DNA of 60,329 bases from an uncultured Sphingorhabdus sp. (lineage in GTDB: Bacteria > Pseudomonadota > Alphaproteobacteria > Sphingomonadales > Sphingomonadaceae): positions 1 through 60,329 of the forward strand of contig CALMYW010000404.1 in NCBI GenBank assembly GCA_937873665.1, read 5' to 3'. Shown here piece by piece: positions 56,828-60,329 of the stretch. The notes under the pieces are model-generated. The model did not search any database and was not told the origin of the DNA. It worked only from the letters and a program-made list of their open reading frames with translations. The position numbers were made by a program, and so were the translations under genes. Every line of letters begins with the position of its first letter. Positions within the stretch are counted from its first letter, which is position 1.

Positions 56828-59800
56828 GAGCTTCTAATTCGTTCAAATCGACCGGTTTGGAAAGGCTCTCAAACAACGCCTTTGCTACCGCGTCCATCAC
56901 ACCAGGATCACGCCTTTCCTCTCTTGGACCAACGTAGTTGTCGAACCACTTTTGATACTTCTCGATATGGCTTTCGGGTAACATGAATGCACTTCCGAAC
57001 ATATAAACCGAACTGCGCGTGACTTCTTGCACCCACACATCTCGATCAGTGGCGTTGTCCTTAGCCGACCAAGCGCGGACATCGGGAATCATGTCGTAGA
57101 GATATGTCGCTGCCCGCATTGCATGATCGACTTCCGCAATCTCAGTCCAGACATGGCGAATAGCGATAGCGATAGAAAGCACGGAGGATCGAAACCAGTG
57201 CCTTTCCTCAGGCAGTTTGATCAGACCCCTTATGAGCGGGAGGTGTATCGAGTTTCGAATTTGGCGCAATGTGGCGTTCGGACCAACATTCCAATTGCTG
57301 GCGCAGGCTGCCTTTATCAGCTCCTGAAAATCTACTGGCACCAACGCGAACCCGCTTTCATATAGCTTCTCAATCGCGCGTTGAAACTCGTCGTTAGTGA
57401 TTACACCCTTAGCCTCTAGGTGCCTCAAGACATCAAGAGAAATGGCTGTATTTACTGATGCTTCCGCCTTGTCCGTGAACGTACCGCTCTTGTTAAGCGC
57501 TCGGTCATCGCAGACGAAGATGTCTGCTCCGCTAATGTCGTGGAACGCATTGAATAGCGGCCCTATCTCGCGTCGGGTGTCCTTGTCCTCTGATTCCGTA
57601 GTCTCCTCAGAAGTAAGTTTTCCGATCCTAATAGTGCCATTTTCTATGGCCGCCGCCACTGAAGCTCTTAGTTGTTCAATTTGATCTCGAACCGCCGCAG
57701 CCCTCGTGCTGTCTTCGATTTCCCGGTTTGCCAGTTCCTCAACATCAGGAAGGATGATCAGTTGCCCAAACACACTCTTCAGTCTGGGTAAAATCTCAGC
57801 ATCCGCCAAATAATGCGAAGCAGTCATGGACAAATATAAAGGTTTGCCGGATACCAAACTTGGTTCGTTAGGCCATACCTCGCCACTACCAAAGACCGCC
57901 GCTAAAGCCTCATTGGCCACTGTGTCGCTCAGATCACCATTGTCTTTCAGCTTCGCAATTAGCCCTTTGGGACTCACTAACCTGTCTGCAAATCGACTAG
58001 GATCGATGGTTTCTTTCAGCTTACCGGGCGGGTGTAGAGGGGCCGTATCAATTACATAACCATCTGTTTTCCTCGCAGCCTGATAGAGCCTTGCAAATTC
58101 TGCTCCGACTTCATTCTCCATCTCCTCGCTCGCTGGGTCACATTTTTCGATGCTTAGAATTTGGGACGCAATGTGCCTTCTGATCTCTTGAGCCTGTAGC
58201 GCTCGACTTGGCTGGGTATGTCGGGCCTCTGAGTAGTCCTGAAAAATTTGTGACAATGTCCCAGCGGGGAGAACGACCCTCTTATATGCGCTGAGCACCT
58301 TACCCAGCATTCCAATGGATTGAAGAGACAGCAACGAGGTGACATCAAACGAAATGACGGGATCGTCAGGTAAATTCCAGAAAAGCCGATTCCCCGCATA
58401 AGCTGGTATGAGATTGTGTTTTCTTGGATCGACATTTTGCCGATTTTCCCATGCTTGCCCGAGATAAATCGCACTCAGCGTCACGTTCATTGGCTTTGCG
58501 GCTAAAGAAAGCGGGAGCTCAGCCGCCATTATCATAGAGTTTAACTTTTCGTGCCGTTCTCGGCCTTCACGCATAAGTTCAACAGCATCGTCTATGTCTC
58601 TGGTGTAGATCGGTCCATCGTCTGTAGAACCTTCAATCGCAGATTTGAGCCAACCGTTTACCTCTGAACTGCGCTCCACGCCCAAGTTAAGTGCAACTTG
58701 ATATGCAGCCATATATAGCTGCGGGCTTTCGTCGCCTTTGCCCAGCGAAGCCCTTACGAGTGGAAGTGCCGTTGGGCTATCCAAAGTGGTTGCAAGCTGG
58801 GCCACCCCCATCAATGTTATTGCGCTACGATCATCTTTTGCGGCAAGTTCCGATTGGAGAAATGGTTCAAGCTCGGTCCACCGGCCCAGTTCAAGCAATA
58901 TACTCACCCGAAGCTGCCGAATGTTATAGTTGTCGGCCCCTTCGGCATTGAGCCTGTCCAATATGGCCAAAGCTTGCAGCAATTCGCCCTCCCTTTGGAG
59001 TTTCCAAGCCGCGTGCATGCTTAAGTGATGATGTTGGGGAATATGATCTGCCAGCGTGTCTAGAAACGCATCCAGCGCCTCAGTTTGGCCATTCCACATG
59101 AAGGCGTCACAAGCCTTGGCCGCATCTATCAGCTGGTGCTTTCGCGTCCACAGCAAAGTCAGATAATGTCCTAAGCGACTGTCTTTTGCCTTACTTAGAG
59201 CGGATAATAGTATTTCTAGATTATGCGTGCTGCCGTTGCTCTCAAATTGTGAGAGCCTTGCCGACACCGAATCCATGCCACTATACTCGTCGATAGTTGT
59301 CATGAAGGATTGCACGTCGTCTTTCTCAAGATCGGCATGATGCTCTGTCAGTAGTTTTTTTGCGCCTTCAATATCATTGGATTTCGCCAAGGCTTCGATC
59401 CGAAAACCTATGATTTTTGAGGGAGCTAAAAATGCTCCCAACTCCTTTTCATGCTTTGCAAGGAAGGTAACTACTTTATCAGGAGGTTGGTCATGTAGGG
59501 TGAATACAAAGGCCGCGTGAAGCTGAGTCCTATCCCAGCCACCAAACTTTTCCGCGTTATCAAGCTGCTCCCTAAGCTTCTCTCGATCAAAATCAACGCC
59601 GCAGACTAAAGCCAACGGAGCAAATTCCACCATTTTTTTAGGGTCCGACAATATGTTCCGGAGCTCTGCTTCCGCCTTATTGCGCTCAACACTGTCTTGC
59701 AGTGACAGCCTTATGCTGAGACTCAGGCAGCTTGCAGTGGCAGAGAGATTGTCGCTTGATATCTCATTGGCCGATGCGAGCAGATTTTGAAAATCGGAAA

Positions 59801-60275
59801 TCGCCTCCAATAGTAGAGCTTGCCCCGCTTGATCGGTGCGATAGTCTTCTGGTTTCGGAATGCTCTCTTGCGATTCTATGAACCTAGTCGCAACGTCCGG
59901 GGCCATTGCAAGAGCCATAAATAGGCGTCCGCGTTGAAATAAGATAACCGGATTTTCGTCAATCTGTTTAGTGGAGGCCTGTGACAGAAGCGCTTTAGCA
60001 TCAGCCAGTCGCAAAAGATCAATCAGCCGACACGATAGCCAGAAAAGGGCATGTCCTGTTAAATGTTCAGCGGCGTAATGATTTTCGAAGCAATTTACCG
60101 CTTCGTCGTTGCCGTCCCTTAGACAAATCGCTTGAATGAACTGACTAATAGAGGCCGCATCCTGTCTGTTACGAACAAGCTTTAAAGCGCCATCATAGTC
60201 CTTTTCGGAGATAAGAATACGTGCTCGTTCTGGTGTCAGATCAATCGTGCATAGAGATTCAGCAATAGCCAGCAC
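56820..60275 (-). CDS. Large protein with helical repeats and two PIN-nuclease-like modules
   Basis: The product is 1151 residues. Roughly residues 1-600 are TPR-like helical repeats (for example LLQALAILDRLNAEGADNYNIRQLRVSILLELGRWTELEPFL). Residues about 640-745 resemble a PIN domain, starting SFDVTSLLSL with Asp644 in the first-acid position and ending DGYVIDTAP. A second PIN-like module follows at about 812-980: LYLSMTASHYL, where the usual first acid is Ser816/Met817, an internal VEELANREIE, and Asp923-Asp924 in VCDDRALN. The last 170 residues are helical. The start is GTG at 60275, with a stop codon in frame at 60315. PIN modules are usually RNases; the exact role is unknown. Base composition is well below that of the core genes. 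Confidence 0.85.
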   Translation of the reverse strand: MLAIAESLCTIDLTPERARILISEKDYDGALKLVRNRQDAASISQFIQAICLRDGNDEAVNCFENHYAAEHLTGHALFWLSCRLIDLLRLADAKALLSQASTKQIDENPVILFQRGRLFMALAMAPDVATRFIESQESIPKPEDYRTDQAGQALLLEAISDFQNLLASANEISSDNLSATASCLSLSIRLSLQDSVERNKAEAELRNILSDPKKMVEFAPLALVCGVDFDREKLREQLDNAEKFGGWDRTQLHAAFVFTLHDQPPDKVVTFLAKHEKELGAFLAPSKIIGFRIEALAKSNDIEGAKKLLTEHHADLEKDDVQSFMTTIDEYSGMDSVSARLSQFESNGSTHNLEILLSALSKAKDSRLGHYLTLLWTRKHQLIDAAKACDAFMWNGQTEALDAFLDTLADHIPQHHHLSMHAAWKLQREGELLQALAILDRLNAEGADNYNIRQLRVSILLELGRWTELEPFLQSELAAKDDRSAITLMGVAQLATTLDSPTALPLVRASLGKGDESPQLYMAAYQVALNLGVERSSEVNGWLKSAIEGSTDDGPIYTRDIDDAVELMREGRERHEKLNSMIMAAELPLSLAAKPMNVTLSAIYLGQAWENRQNVDPRKHNLIPAYAGNRLFWNLPDDPVISFDVTSLLSLQSIGMLGKVLSAYKRVVLPAGTLSQIFQDYSEARHTQPSRALQAQEIRRHIASQILSIEKCDPASEEMENEVGAEFARLYQAARKTDGYVIDTAPLHPPGKLKETIDPSRFADRLVSPKGLIAKLKDNGDLSDTVANEALAAVFGSGEVWPNEPSLVSGKPLYLSMTASHYLADAEILPRLKSVFGQLIILPDVEELANREIEDSTRAAAVRDQIEQLRASVAAAIENGTIRIGKLTSEETTESEDKDTRREIGPLFNAFHDISGADIFVCDDRALNKSGTFTDKAEASVNTAISLDVLRHLEAKGVITNDEFQRAIEKLYESGFALVPVDFQELIKAACASNWNVGPNATLRQIRNSIHLPLIRGLIKLPEERHWFRSSVLSIAIAIRHVWTEIAEVDHAMRAATYLYDMIPDVRAWSAKDNATDRDVWVQEVTRSSVYMFGSAFMLPESHIEKYQKWFDNYVGPREERRDPGVMDAVAKALFESLSKPVDLNELEAHE

Positions 60276-60329
60276 TGAACCGCCCCGGGATTGCCGGAGG
60301 CCATTCAGCTTAAATTATGCTGCCATTGG

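Overview
The window is a chromosomal segment of a Sphingomonadales alphaproteobacterium (Sphingomonas/Sphingopyxis/Sphingorhabdus type). The evidence is a serine palmitoyltransferase of the soluble Sphingomonas kind with its acyl carrier protein and NAD-epimerase partner, alphaproteobacterial bamE/CBP3-chaperone/DUF177 and lptF-lptG arrangements, a bifunctional malic enzyme, and GC-rich coding DNA (39 of 60 bases G+C in the row at 50041). No window-internal marker fixes the species.

Layout. 1-5780: end of rpoB, all of rpoC and a strong terminator. 5806-14578: a small lipoprotein and aqpZ, then a minus-strand run sua5, M48 peptidase, RND membrane-fusion lipoprotein, RND permease, msrA and galU. 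14622-17312: an acyl-CoA dehydrogenase and a DUF815 ATPase. 17309-30679: an envelope-lipid region holding a YghO-like acyltransferase, a MOP flippase, lptG, lptF, DUF2141, a diacylglycerol-kinase-fold lipid kinase and a Tam41-like nucleotidyltransferase, followed by purU, spt, acp and a CerR-like reductase running out of proB and obgE. 30723-39190: small detoxification enzymes, two toxin-antitoxin modules (AbrB-Doc and HicAB), a TauD dioxygenase, two peptidases and a thioesterase. 39182-54407: housekeeping genes (CDP-alcohol phosphotransferase, DUF177, CBP3 chaperone, bamE, maeB, mutS, nupC, a VUT transporter, argB, yggT, folD, marC, a LON-domain protein, a cnoX-like thioredoxin) interspersed with paired-hairpin repeats.

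At 54599-54673 there is a tRNA-Gly(GCC). Beyond it the base composition drops (28 of 60 bases G+C in the row at 59461) and two large overlapping minus-strand genes fill the rest of the window. The 1151-residue product has a long helical-repeat N-terminal half and two PIN-nuclease-like modules; the 638-residue product matches nothing I recognise. This tRNA-linked two-gene unit is the best candidate for an undescribed conflict or defence system.

Functionally, the central region reads as sphingolipid synthesis (spt, acp, CerR-like reductase, ceramide-synthase-like acyltransferase) together with probable head-group and export steps (lipid kinase, nucleotidyltransferase, flippase, LptF/LptG). This fits an organism whose outer leaflet relies on glycosphingolipids. 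No stretch longer than about 300 bases lacks a gene; the longest gene-free stretches are 48282-48490 (a repeat) and 54674-54910 (a hairpin at the low-GC boundary). Gene identifications come from reading translated motifs and from memory of the families. No database search was run.
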